From NCBI RefSeq assembly GCF_003491345.1, contig NZ_CP025512.1:2232001-2296000 (forward strand): a DNA stretch of 64,000 bases. The letters run 5' to 3'. The stretch comes from Neorhizobium sp. SOG26. GTDB lineage: Bacteria; Pseudomonadota; Alphaproteobacteria; Rhizobiales; Rhizobiaceae. A program made the position numbers and the translations under genes. The notes beneath the pieces were generated by a model, which was given only the letters and a program-made list of their open reading frames with translations, searched no databases and was not told where the DNA came from. Shown piece by piece: positions 15,265-22,866 of this stretch. Numbering within the stretch: the stretch's first letter is position 1; every line of letters begins with the position of its first letter.

Positions 15265-15602
15265 CGTGCATCTCCTTCGGTGGCTTCATAGGTTTCGACC
15301 GTTTGTTCCGTCGCCGCAACGCCCGGAACCGGCTGCTTCGGCAGCCCTGCCTTGTAGGTCATCAGGAACTTGTCGCTCACGGTGTCGCGCGCCGCATTGA
15401 AGAAGCGGCCGCAGCCATGGATATGGCGCCAGCGCTCATAGGTGAGGCCTTTTTCGTTGTTGCGCAGGAAGAAGAACTCGGCGAACTCCTCGTCGGTAAT
15501 CTCCGAAATGTTGGTCGGGCGGGCGATATGCGCCTCGCCGGCCCAGCGGAATTCCAGCTCGGCGCGATCTTCTTCGCAATAGGGGCAGTGGATCAGAAGC
15601 AT
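15261..15602 (-). CDS. soxD: Sarcosine oxidase delta subunit
   Basis: Zinc-containing 113-residue subunit. C6 and C9 (HCPYCEE), together with H60 and C64 (RHIHGCGR), reproduce the C-x2-C plus H-x3-C zinc ligand pattern known for the corynebacterial delta subunit. A conserved RWAGEAHIARP segment lies near residue 20. It sits 15 bases after soxB and its end overlaps the soxA start. The product is a cytosolic part of the SoxBDAG complex. Confidence 0.95.
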   Translation of the reverse strand: MLLIHCPYCEEDRAELEFRWAGEAHIARPTNISEITDEEFAEFFFLRNNEKGLTYERWRHIHGCGRFFNAARDTVSDKFLMTYKAGLPKQPVPGVAATEQTVETYEATEGDAR

Positions 15603-15617
15603 TGTGATGGCTCTCGC

Positions 15618-16871
15618 TTAGTGCGCCACGGCAGCCGCGGCTGCCTCGTCGATCAGGCGGCCGGTGCGGAAACGGTCGAGCGTCAGGCCCGCCGCCAGAC
15701 GATGCGGCTCGCCGCGCGCAATCAGGTGCGCGAAGAGATGGGCCGAGCCCGGCGTCGCCTTGAAGCCGCCCGTGCCCCAGCCGCAGTTGACAAACAGGCC
15801 CGGCACCGGTGTGACACCCTGGATCGGCGAACGGTCCGGCGTGTTATCGGTAATGCCACCCCACTGGCGCATCATCTTGACGCGGCGGAAGATCGGGAAG
15901 AGCTCGCAGATCGCATCGAGCGTGTGGGTGATGATCTGCAGGCCGCCGGTCTGGCTGTAGGAATTGTACTGGTCGGTGCCAGCGCCGATCACCAGTTCAC
16001 CCTTGTCGGACTGCGAGATATAGGCGTGCACGGTGTTCGACATCACGACGCAGGGGAAGATCGGCTTCAGCGGCTCGGAAACGAGCGCCTGCAGCGGATT
16101 GGAATGCAGCGGCACGCGAACGCCTGCCATTTCCATCACCACCGACGAATGGCCGGCGGCAGAGACGCCTATCTTCTTGGCACCGATGAAACCGCGGTTG
16201 GTATCGACACCCTGCACCTCGCCGTTCGGCCCGCGACGAATGCCGGTGACCTCGCAGTTCTGGATGATATGCACGCCGCGATCAGACGCCGCACGCGCAT
16301 AACCCCAGGCCACCGCATCATGGCGGGCCGTGCCGCCGCGCCGCTGCAGCGCCGCCCCATTGATCGGGTAACGCGCGGTCTTGGAGATATCGAGAACCGG
16401 GACGAAGGCCTTCGCCTGTTCCGGCGTCAGCCATTCATTGTCGATGCCGTAGAGCCTGTTGGCGTTGATGTGCCGCTTGAAGCTCTGCATGTCGTGGGTG
16501 TTGTGCGACAGCATCATCACGCCACGCGGCGAATACATGGTGTTGTAGTTGAGATCCTGGCTCAGGCCTTCCCACAGCTTGAGGGAATGCTCGTAGATGT
16601 CCATGCTCTCTTCATAGAGATAGTTGGAGCGGATGATGGTGGTGTTGCGGCCGGTATTGCCACCGCCGATCCAGCCCTTTTCCAGCACCGCCACATTGGT
16701 GATGCCGTGCTCCTTGGCCAAGTAATAGGCGGCGCCGAGGCCGTGGCCGCCGCCGCCGATAATGATCACGTCGTAGCTCGAGCGCGGTTCAGGCGAAACC
16801 CATTGCGCTTCCCAGCCCTTGTGGGCGCGCAACGCCTCCCGGGCTATGGCGAAAACCGAATATTTGCGCAT
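15618..16871 (-). CDS. soxB: Sarcosine oxidase beta subunit
   Basis: Flavin subunit where sarcosine is oxidised. An N-terminal FAD-binding motif VIIIGGGGHGLGAAYYL lies about 45 residues in. The family also carries covalent FMN on a histidine. The start at 16871 (MRKYSVFAIAREALR) gives 417 residues, the family length; a longer reading from 16934 adds 21 unconserved residues. First gene of the soxBDAG operon. Its promoter region holds a 28-base perfect inverted repeat (16947-16974), a likely operator. No glyA, folD or regulator lies adjacent, unlike some other sox operons. Confidence 0.95.
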   Translation of the reverse strand: MRKYSVFAIAREALRAHKGWEAQWVSPEPRSSYDVIIIGGGGHGLGAAYYLAKEHGITNVAVLEKGWIGGGNTGRNTTIIRSNYLYEESMDIYEHSLKLWEGLSQDLNYNTMYSPRGVMMLSHNTHDMQSFKRHINANRLYGIDNEWLTPEQAKAFVPVLDISKTARYPINGAALQRRGGTARHDAVAWGYARAASDRGVHIIQNCEVTGIRRGPNGEVQGVDTNRGFIGAKKIGVSAAGHSSVVMEMAGVRVPLHSNPLQALVSEPLKPIFPCVVMSNTVHAYISQSDKGELVIGAGTDQYNSYSQTGGLQIITHTLDAICELFPIFRRVKMMRQWGGITDNTPDRSPIQGVTPVPGLFVNCGWGTGGFKATPGSAHLFAHLIARGEPHRLAAGLTLDRFRTGRLIDEAAAAAVAH

Positions 16872-16946
16872 TTCGCCTTCAACTCCTCGCAGGATGAATG
16901 TGGTGGTCGGGCCTTGGGTTAGTGCGATAGCCATCGCAAATCAATA

Positions 16947-16974
16947 TGCGTCGCAATAGCTTTATTGCGACGCA
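16947..16974. promoter_or_regulatory. Double-palindrome operator candidate upstream of soxB
   Basis: Perfect inverted repeat with 12-base arms TGCGTCGCAATA / TATTGCGACGCA and a 4-base centre. Each arm is itself a near-palindrome of the form TGCG-N-CGCA, giving two dyads whose centres are 19 bp apart, about two helical turns. It lies 76-103 bases upstream of the soxB start. The layout fits two dimers of one regulator binding side by side. The regulator is not identifiable from the sequence. Confidence 0.6.
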
Positions 16975-17099
16975 AGACACGATTGTTTCGACAAGGCTGA
17001 AAGGCCGGCTTCACAAGCACGGCATCACGAAGACGTTGGACGGCGCCCGATCCGGGTTGTGGCGCTATTTGGTCGCAGTCGTCGTGGTGGTGACCTTGG

Positions 17100-17744
17100 T
17101 CACCTGCGGCCGGGCAACGCCCGCCAGCCCCGCTGCGCCACGCGCCCCAGAAGGTCGCGGCAGAAGCCGACTGTCAGCAACGGGTTGCGACCGGAATCGT
17201 CGCGCGAAGGATCACGACCGCTGATGCAGGCGACCGTCATGGCTGAAATCGCCGCATTGGGCCCGGAGACTTCAACCTTTCCCGCGGCGGCGTCCTTGCC
17301 GACGAGCGCCACCAGAAGGTTGCCGTACTGGCTAAGGATGATCGCATAGGCATCCTGCCCGATCACACCATTGGAGTAACTCTGGCAGGCGACATAAAGC
17401 CCGTCGCGGAGCGCAAGCACGGCCGCGTTGCGCCCCTCGCCTTTTTCGACATCCTCCACCGACGACAGGTTGATTTCCAACTTACGCTCCCCCTGCTCGG
17501 TCGGGCGCGTGCTGGTAAACTTGCGCGCCCGGTCGAAGGCGACGATGTAGTCTGGACTCGGCTCGGTGCAGACAATCGGCGGATAGCCCTGTTTATGCCG
17601 TTCCGTGACGAGCCTCAGGTTGCCGCTCGTGACGATCCCCGTCGACGAGCCGAACCTGACGGGTGAAACGCGACTGTTGGGTGAGTTGCATCCGGCGAGC
17701 CCCATGACCAGGGCCGGAATGATCCATTTCGATGTCTTGAACAT
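17100..17744 (-). CDS. Putative lipoprotein of unknown function
   Basis: Protein of 214 residues with an N-terminal signal (MFKTSKWIIPALVMGLAGC) ending in a lipobox LAGC, lipidated cysteine at residue 19. The rest is soluble, with scattered cysteines (VCTEPSPDY, YVACQSYS, VACISGRD, GFCRDLLG) that could form periplasmic disulfides. I recognise no domain. A strong GGAGGGG site precedes the ATG. It stands alone between the sox promoter and an oxidoreductase gene, both read on the same strand. A short inverted repeat GTTGCA-N6-TGCAAC lies about 95 bases upstream of the start. Confidence 0.8.
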   Translation of the reverse strand: MFKTSKWIIPALVMGLAGCNSPNSRVSPVRFGSSTGIVTSGNLRLVTERHKQGYPPIVCTEPSPDYIVAFDRARKFTSTRPTEQGERKLEINLSSVEDVEKGEGRNAAVLALRDGLYVACQSYSNGVIGQDAYAIILSQYGNLLVALVGKDAAAGKVEVSGPNAAISAMTVACISGRDPSRDDSGRNPLLTVGFCRDLLGRVAQRGWRALPGRR

Positions 17745-17918
17745 GCCTGCGCCCCTCCACCGGCCAAAACCGGTTTCCCTCTTGGAAGATGATCCGACGG
17801 GTTTTGGAGCGCGCCCCGTGACGGCAAATCTGCATCAAGTTGCAAATCAATGCAACTAAAATGCGATCACCCAATAATGCGCAACCTAGGATTATCTTGA
17901 AGGGAGGCAGGCTTGGGC

Positions 17919-18893
17919 TCAGGCCTTGATCAGCACCTTGCCCTTGCGATGACCTTCGGCAGCCGCGGCAACGGCCTTGGACACATCCGCAAGATCGAAG
18001 ATACCGGATACCGGCAGGTCGATCTCGCCCTTGGCCACGCTCTGGACGATCTCGCCCACCAGGCGGCCGATCTTTTCCGGACCGAGCGCCGGCCCGACCT
18101 TGGCGAGCCAGAAGCCCTTGACCACCGTCTCCTTGAAGATCAGGTCGCCCGGAGAAAGCTGCATCGGCTGGCCCGACATCAGCCCGAACGACAGGAGCAC
18201 GCCCTTCTGCCCCAGCAGCGACAGAAGCTCACCGGAAGACGCGCCGCCGACGCCATCGATTGCGGCCTTGATCGGCGCCCCGCCCGTGAAGCGGGCGACC
18301 TCATCCTTCCACCCGGCGCTGTCGGTGGAAACGACGTGGTCGATGCCAAGTCCACGCATCTCCTCAACAGCACTTTCCCGCCGCACGACATTGACAACGT
18401 GGACGCCGCGCCGCTTGGCAAACATCGCAAGCGTGCGACCAACCGCGCCATTGGCCGCGTTCTGTATGATCCAGTCCCCCGGCTTCGCCTCGAGATAATC
18501 GAGAAGGGCCAAGGCACTCAGCGGCATGGAGATCATCTGCGCGGCCGCCTCGTCGCTGATTGCATCCGGCAGCGGCACGGCACTGGCGGCCGAGGCGAGG
18601 TAATAATCCGCCCATGCGCCCTGGCCGGATGCCGCGACTCGCTGCCCCGGCTGAAGATGGGTGACGCCCTTTCCCACCGCATCGACCACGCCCGTCGCCT
18701 CGGTGCCTGCCACCGCCGGAAGCTGCGGCTTGATGCCGTAGTCGCCGCTCACCGTCAGCAGGTCGTGGTTGTGGATCGCCGACATCCGCATGCGCACGCG
18801 CACCTGTCCCGGTCCCGGCTCGGGCAGCGGCCGGTCCTCGATCTTCAGCACGTCCGACGGCTTGCCGAAGGTGGAAAAGCTGGCGCTTCTCAT
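17919..18893 (-). CDS. MDR-family NAD(P)H oxidoreductase (quinone reductase-like)
   Basis: Medium-chain dehydrogenase/reductase of 324 residues. The GroES-like N-terminal half (PLPEPGPGQVRVRMRMSAI, AGTEATGVVDAVGKGV) is followed by a Rossmann half whose IIQNAANGAVGRTLAMFAK segment resembles the NADPH loop of enoyl reductase/2-enoyl thioester reductases. The structural-zinc cysteine cluster is absent, as in quinone-oxidoreductase-type members. An AAGGAG site supports the ATG at 18893. It is single, divergent from rpsU. The substrate cannot be told; zeta-crystallin-like quinone reductase or ETR-like enzymes are options. Confidence 0.87.
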   Translation of the reverse strand: MRSASFSTFGKPSDVLKIEDRPLPEPGPGQVRVRMRMSAIHNHDLLTVSGDYGIKPQLPAVAGTEATGVVDAVGKGVTHLQPGQRVAASGQGAWADYYLASAASAVPLPDAISDEAAAQMISMPLSALALLDYLEAKPGDWIIQNAANGAVGRTLAMFAKRRGVHVVNVVRRESAVEEMRGLGIDHVVSTDSAGWKDEVARFTGGAPIKAAIDGVGGASSGELLSLLGQKGVLLSFGLMSGQPMQLSPGDLIFKETVVKGFWLAKVGPALGPEKIGRLVGEIVQSVAKGEIDLPVSGIFDLADVSKAVAAAAEGHRKGKVLIKA

Positions 18894-19137
18894 GGGATGT
18901 CTCCTTGCTTATGTCCCGTTTCGGTTCGCCCCTGATATAGAGACCCGGCCCGTGACGGAAAGGCGGCCGCTTTCATAAGCTTTTTCGTTCAAAGCGCCGT
19001 GGCAACATCTGGACTTCAGCCAAGTCATCTGCTATTTGCACGCACCAATCGCACGGCCTGCGCCGCGCGAACGTTACCATTTCGCCTCAAATCGTACCGA
19101 TGACGGCGAGCAACCAAACCAAAGGAACGGGATTCAC

Positions 19138-19386
19138 GTGCAGGTACTAGTCCGCGACAACAACGTTGATCAGGCGCTTCGCGCTCTCAAGAAGAAGATG
19201 CAGCGCGAAGGCATTTTCCGCGAAATGAAGATGCGCGACTACTACGAAAAGCCGTCCGAAAAGCGCGCCCGCGAAAAGGCTGAAGCTGTTCGCCGCGTTC
19301 GCAAGCTGGCCCGCAAGCGCATGCAGCGCGAAGGCCTGATTGCAGCGCCTGCGAAATCTGCGTCGGCTTCGCGTTCGGCTCGTTGA
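19138..19386 (+). CDS. rpsU: 30S ribosomal protein S21
   Basis: Small-subunit ribosomal protein of 82 residues, highly basic, with the family core [19 protein letters not shown] and [16 protein letters not shown]. The start is taken as GTG at 19138, preceded by an AAAGGAACGG site. The upstream reading from 19036 adds an unconserved 34-residue extension. The alanine/serine-rich C-terminal tail ([13 protein letters not shown]) is common in alphaproteobacterial S21. It is followed by a strong terminator. Confidence 0.96.
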   Translation: MQVLVRDNNVDQALRALKKKMQREGIFREMKMRDYYEKPSEKRAREKAEAVRRVRKLARKRMQREGLIAAPAKSASASRSAR

Positions 19387-19418
19387 TCGGCCGCTTTTTC
19401 GACGTTTTCATATGTTCT

Positions 19419-19455
19419 GAGGGCGGTGGCGACTTTGGGCGCCGCCGCTCTTTTT
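19419..19455 (+). terminator. Rho-independent terminator of rpsU
   Basis: Stem of 11 to 13 pairs: 19419-19431 (GAGGGCGGTGGCG) pairs with 19440-19452 including G-T pairs. The loop is 8 bases and a T-run ends at 19455. It separates rpsU from the TPR lipoprotein gene that follows on the same strand. Confidence 0.9.
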
Positions 19456-19512
19456 GATTTGGGACCGAACAAATCTGTCCGGTCCAGTGCTTGATTGGGG
19501 GATACGTGCCTG

Positions 19513-20403
19513 ATGGCCGCTAAGACAATCGTTGTGACGGGTGCAACACGAACCTTCGGCCTCTCGAATCGCCTCTCGAAAGCAAGCACCAGGACGGCCC
19601 TTCCCGCGGCCCTGATGGCAGCGCTGGCACTCGCCGGCTGCTCAACGACCCCGACGACCACCGACCTCATCACCGTTGATCGCGCACAGGGCAGCCAGGA
19701 AAACATCGCCTCGCTCTCGGCCGTTATCCAGTCCAACCCGAGCGATCCGGAAGGCTACAACGTCCGCGGCTCTGCTTATGGCCGCGCCGGCGACTTCCAG
19801 CGGGCGCTTGCCGATTTCAACCGCGCCATCCAGATCAATCCGCAGTTCTACCAGGCTTATGCCAACCGCGCGCTTGCCTACCGCAACCTCGGCAAGCCGG
19901 TCGAAGCCGCAAACGATTACAATCGCGCCCTGCAGATCAATCCGAGCTATGACGTCGCTTATATCGGCCGCGGCAATATCTACCGCCAGGCCGGCCGCAA
20001 CAACGAAGCCTTCAATGACTTCAACCGCGCGATCGAGCTGGAAACCACCGATGGGCGCGCCTGGCACAACCGCGGCCTGATCTACCAGTTGCGTGGCCAG
20101 CATGCGCAGGCGATCGAGGATTTCTCGCGCGCCATCTCGCTGTCGCCGAGCTCGCCGGAGCCCTACAACGGCCGCGGCATCTCCTATGTGGCGCTGAACG
20201 ACGACGAAAACGCCTTCGCCGACTTCAACCGCGCGATCGAGCTCAACGACAAGCTCGCCGAATCCTGGGCCAACCAGGCGCTCGTCTACGAACGTCGTGG
20301 CGACCGCGCCCGCGCCTACAAGTCCTATTCGCACGCCGTGCGCCTCGACCCGAACTACAAGCCGGCCAAGGACGGCGCCGCCCGCACCCGCGCCTCGAGC
20401 TGA
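19513..20403 (+). CDS. TPR-repeat lipoprotein (NlpI-like)
   Basis: Secreted lipoprotein made almost entirely of tetratricopeptide repeats (about residues 70-290). About six repeats are visible, with phrases such as AYANRALAYRNLGKPVEAANDYNRALQ split over successive 34-residue units. The signal peptide ends in the lipobox LAGC. The start at 19513 is preferred over a TTG at 19495 because a GGGG stretch lies upstream of the ATG; the N-terminal 25 residues before the hydrophobic core are long for a signal peptide, so a later start is possible. Likely an outer-membrane or periplasmic scaffold for protein complexes. Its stop is followed within 15 bases by convergent parE. Confidence 0.86.
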   Translation: MAAKTIVVTGATRTFGLSNRLSKASTRTALPAALMAALALAGCSTTPTTTDLITVDRAQGSQENIASLSAVIQSNPSDPEGYNVRGSAYGRAGDFQRALADFNRAIQINPQFYQAYANRALAYRNLGKPVEAANDYNRALQINPSYDVAYIGRGNIYRQAGRNNEAFNDFNRAIELETTDGRAWHNRGLIYQLRGQHAQAIEDFSRAISLSPSSPEPYNGRGISYVALNDDENAFADFNRAIELNDKLAESWANQALVYERRGDRARAYKSYSHAVRLDPNYKPAKDGAARTRASS

Positions 20404-20418
20404 GGTGACGCTGTCACC

Positions 20419-20709
20419 CTACGTCGTGATCCGTACGAGACGGCGTTTGTGGATGACAGTGATGACGAAGATGCCATTGTCGTCGATCTCATAGAAGATA
20501 ACATGGCTCTGATGTTCGTGCCGGTGGACTTCTGTATCGAAGCCCGCGGCGCGGCGTCCCATACGGGGATTGTCAGCTAAAAGCTCCAGACACCGGTGGA
20601 GATCATCCACATATTGAATTGCCTGTCGCTCACCGAACGCATGCAGGCTGAACAGGAAGATGTCCTCAAGATCATCTTCCGCCTTGTTGCTCAGTCGGTA
20701 CTCAGCCAC
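20419..20709 (-). CDS. parE: Type II toxin, ParE/RelE family
   Basis: Toxin-like protein of 96 residues. The N-terminus MAEYRLSNKAEDDLEDIF is typical of ParE. Conserved features follow: NPRMGRR near the middle and HVIFYEIDDNGIFVITVIHKRR at the C-terminus. ParE members usually poison DNA gyrase. Its start overlaps the end of the antitoxin gene by 8 bases, as usual for these operons. It is convergent with the TPR gene. Confidence 0.92.
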   Translation of the reverse strand: MAEYRLSNKAEDDLEDIFLFSLHAFGERQAIQYVDDLHRCLELLADNPRMGRRAAGFDTEVHRHEHQSHVIFYEIDDNGIFVITVIHKRRLVRITT

Positions 20710-20962
20710 CGGCCTTCTGACTGGCGTCGAACCTCTTCTTTGCCCTTTCGAAGATGTCGTGCACGCTATGAGGGCTCACGCCGCTCGCCCGCCCTGCGGC
20801 AACGATCTCCTTCAGTTCCTCAATCGAAAGCTCGTCACCCTGCCTGCTGCGTTCCCTCAACACGAGGTCGCGCACATAGTCGCCAGCGCTTGCATATTCA
20901 CCCGCGCGTACGCGGTCTTCGATCAGGTCCTTGACGGTGTCTGAAACGGTTATGTCTGCCAT
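20702..20962 (-). CDS. parD: Type II antitoxin, ParD family
   Basis: Antitoxin of 86 residues with a ribbon-helix-helix N-terminal DNA-binding part (ITVSDTVKDLIEDRVRAGEYASAGDYVRDLVLRE, read in short pieces). The C-terminal helix, rich in acidic and basic residues, should cover the toxin. An AGGAGG ribosome site lies before the ATG. It is first in the parDE operon, downstream of the pnt terminator (21006-21029) and therefore transcribed separately. ParD normally autoregulates; a CCAG-N5-CTGG repeat in the 43-base upstream gap is a possible operator. Confidence 0.91.
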   Translation of the reverse strand: MADITVSDTVKDLIEDRVRAGEYASAGDYVRDLVLRERSRQGDELSIEELKEIVAAGRASGVSPHSVHDIFERAKKRFDASQKAGG

Positions 20963-21005
20963 AGCGGCCTCCTGATCCAGTCAGTCTGGCACAAAAGCCT
21001 CCAGC

Positions 21006-21029
21006 AAAAAAGCCCGGCATCAGCCGGGC
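21006..21029 (-). terminator. Rho-independent terminator of the pnt operon
   Basis: Perfect 7-bp stem GCCCGGC / GCCGGGC with a 4-base loop, followed on the minus strand by six T residues (plus-strand A-run at 21006-21011). It lies 20 bases after the pntB stop and upstream of parD. Confidence 0.93.
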
Positions 21030-21048
21030 CTTTCGTCACCTCATCATC

Positions 21049-22449
21049 TCACTGCTTCATCGCCTTGACGATGTCTTCCGTCATCTTCTTGGCGTCGCCA
21101 AGCAGCATCATCGTGCCGTCCTTGTAGAACAGCGTGTTGTCGATGCCGGCATAACCGGAACCGAGCGAGCGTTTGACGAAGAGGCAGGTCTTGGCGCGAT
21201 CGACATCGAGGATCGGCATGCCGTAGATCGGCGAGGACTTGTCGTCGCGCGCCGCTGGGTTGGTGACGTCGTTGGCGCCGATCACATAGGCGACGTCGGC
21301 TTGCGCAAACTCGGCATTGATGTCTTCCAGTTCGAACACTTCGTCATAAGGCACATTGGCTTCGGCAAGCAGCACGTTCATGTGTCCCGGCATGCGGCCG
21401 GCCACCGGGTGGATCGCGTATTTCACCTCCACGCCATGCTCCTTCAGCGTGTCGGCAAGTTCGCGCAGTGCATGCTGCGCCTGCGCCACCGCCATGCCAT
21501 AGCCCGGCACGATGATGACCTTGGAGGCGTTCTGCATCAGGAACGCCGCGTCGTCGGCAGACCCCTGCTTCACCGTGCGCTGGATGCCGTCGTCCGCACC
21601 GGCAGACGCGCTCTCGCCGCCAAAGCCGCCGAGAATGACGGAGATGAAGGAGCGGTTCATGCCCTTGCACATGATGTAGGAGAGGATCGCACCGGACGAG
21701 CCGACCAGCGCACCGGTGATGATCAGCGCGAGGTTGCCGAGGGTGAAGCCGATGCCCGCCGCCGCCCAGCCGGAATAGGAATTCAGCATCGACACGACGA
21801 CCGGCATGTCGGCGCCGCCGATCGGGATGATGATCAACACGCCAAGCGCCAGCGCGAGCAACACGATCAGCCAGAAATCGAAGTGGCTCTCGGTCTGCAC
21901 CAGGCCGAAGATGAAGACGACGATCAAGAGCAGCAGGCCAATATTGATGGCGTGCCGGTATGGCAGCATGATCGGCTTGCCGGACATGCGCCCGTCGAGC
22001 TTGAGGAAGGCGATGACGGAGCCGGTAAAGGTGATGGCGCCGATCGCCGCGCCGAGCGCCATCTCGATGAGCGCCTGCCCATGGATCTCGCCGATCGCAC
22101 CGATGCCGAAGGACAGCGGATCATAAAGGGCTGCCGCCGCCACCATCACGGCCGCGAGGCCGACCAGCGAGTGGAAGCCGGCCACCAGCTGCGGCATCGC
22201 CGTCATGGGGATGGTGCGGGCAATGTAAGCCCCCGCTCCACCACCGATCGCCAGCGCCAGCACGATCAGCACGAAGCCGCCGAAGGAAGGCGTCGCGAGC
22301 AGCAGCGTCGTGAGGATGGCGATCCCCATGCCGACCATGCCGTAGACGTTGCCCCTGCGGCTCGTCGTCGGATGCGAGAGCCCGCGCAGCGCCATGATGA
22401 ACAGCACGCCGGAGACGAGGTAAAGGAAGGCTGCGAGATTCTGTGACAT
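21049..22449 (-). CDS. pntB: NAD(P) transhydrogenase beta subunit
   Basis: Membrane and NADP(H)-binding subunit of the proton-translocating transhydrogenase, 466 residues. The first half holds about eight or nine hydrophobic segments (domain II). The C-terminal domain III has the NADP(H) site VIIVPGYGMAVAQAQH and the downstream VAYVIGANDVTNPAARD motif. The second of two adjacent ATGs (22449) is chosen because the GGGAGGA site touches the first. Last gene of pntAA-pntAB-pntB. Confidence 0.96.
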   Translation of the reverse strand: MSQNLAAFLYLVSGVLFIMALRGLSHPTTSRRGNVYGMVGMGIAILTTLLLATPSFGGFVLIVLALAIGGGAGAYIARTIPMTAMPQLVAGFHSLVGLAAVMVAAAALYDPLSFGIGAIGEIHGQALIEMALGAAIGAITFTGSVIAFLKLDGRMSGKPIMLPYRHAINIGLLLLIVVFIFGLVQTESHFDFWLIVLLALALGVLIIIPIGGADMPVVVSMLNSYSGWAAAGIGFTLGNLALIITGALVGSSGAILSYIMCKGMNRSFISVILGGFGGESASAGADDGIQRTVKQGSADDAAFLMQNASKVIIVPGYGMAVAQAQHALRELADTLKEHGVEVKYAIHPVAGRMPGHMNVLLAEANVPYDEVFELEDINAEFAQADVAYVIGANDVTNPAARDDKSSPIYGMPILDVDRAKTCLFVKRSLGSGYAGIDNTLFYKDGTMMLLGDAKKMTEDIVKAMKQ

Positions 22450-22467
22450 CATTCCTCCCAGAACCCG

Positions 22468-22866
22468 TCAGCGGTCTTTTCGCTTGTACATGGCAAGCAT
22501 TCGGCTGGTCACCAGGAAGCCGCCGAAGATGTTCACCGAAACAAGCACGAGCGCGATGAAGCCGAAGCCGGTGGCATAACCGCTGGCGGAAATGCCGACG
22601 GCGAGCAGCGCACCGACGACGATCACCGAGGAGATGGCGTTGGTAACAGCCATCAGCGGCGTGTGCAGTGCAGGCGTGACAGACCAGACGACGTAATAAC
22701 CGACGAAGATCGACAGAACGAAGATCGCCAGCCGAAACACGAAGGGATCGATCGCCCCGCCGGTCGCGACACTTGCGGCTTCCGGCGCCTGGGCGGCTGC
22801 CGCAACCACGGCATTGACCGCCTGGTCCAGCTGTTCGAGCGCGTTGTTCAAAGCCTCGTTGGCCAT
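22468..22866 (-). CDS. pntAB: NAD(P) transhydrogenase alpha subunit, membrane part
   Basis: Small 132-residue membrane polypeptide that corresponds to the C-terminal domain of undivided PntA. It has about four hydrophobic segments (FRLAIFVLSIFVGYYVVW, AISSVIVVGALLAVG, FGFIALVLVSVNIFGGFLV). The split of PntA into two proteins is usual in alphaproteobacteria. The ATG at 22866 has GGGAGG upstream and overlaps the pntAA stop by one base; a GTG one codon earlier is possible. Confidence 0.95.
   Translation of the reverse strand: MANEALNNALEQLDQAVNAVVAAAAQAPEAASVATGGAIDPFVFRLAIFVLSIFVGYYVVWSVTPALHTPLMAVTNAISSVIVVGALLAVGISASGYATGFGFIALVLVSVNIFGGFLVTSRMLAMYKRKDR

Noticed and set aside
11998..15291. 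A plus-strand frame open for about 1,100 codons opposite soxG and soxA
   Set aside because: Entirely antisense to well-supported sox genes, no domain, no ribosome site; codon bias explains it.
16946..17224. A 92-codon plus-strand frame with a hydrophobic stretch
   Set aside because: It begins inside the soxB operator palindrome and its end overlaps the lipoprotein gene; the ribosome site is absent.
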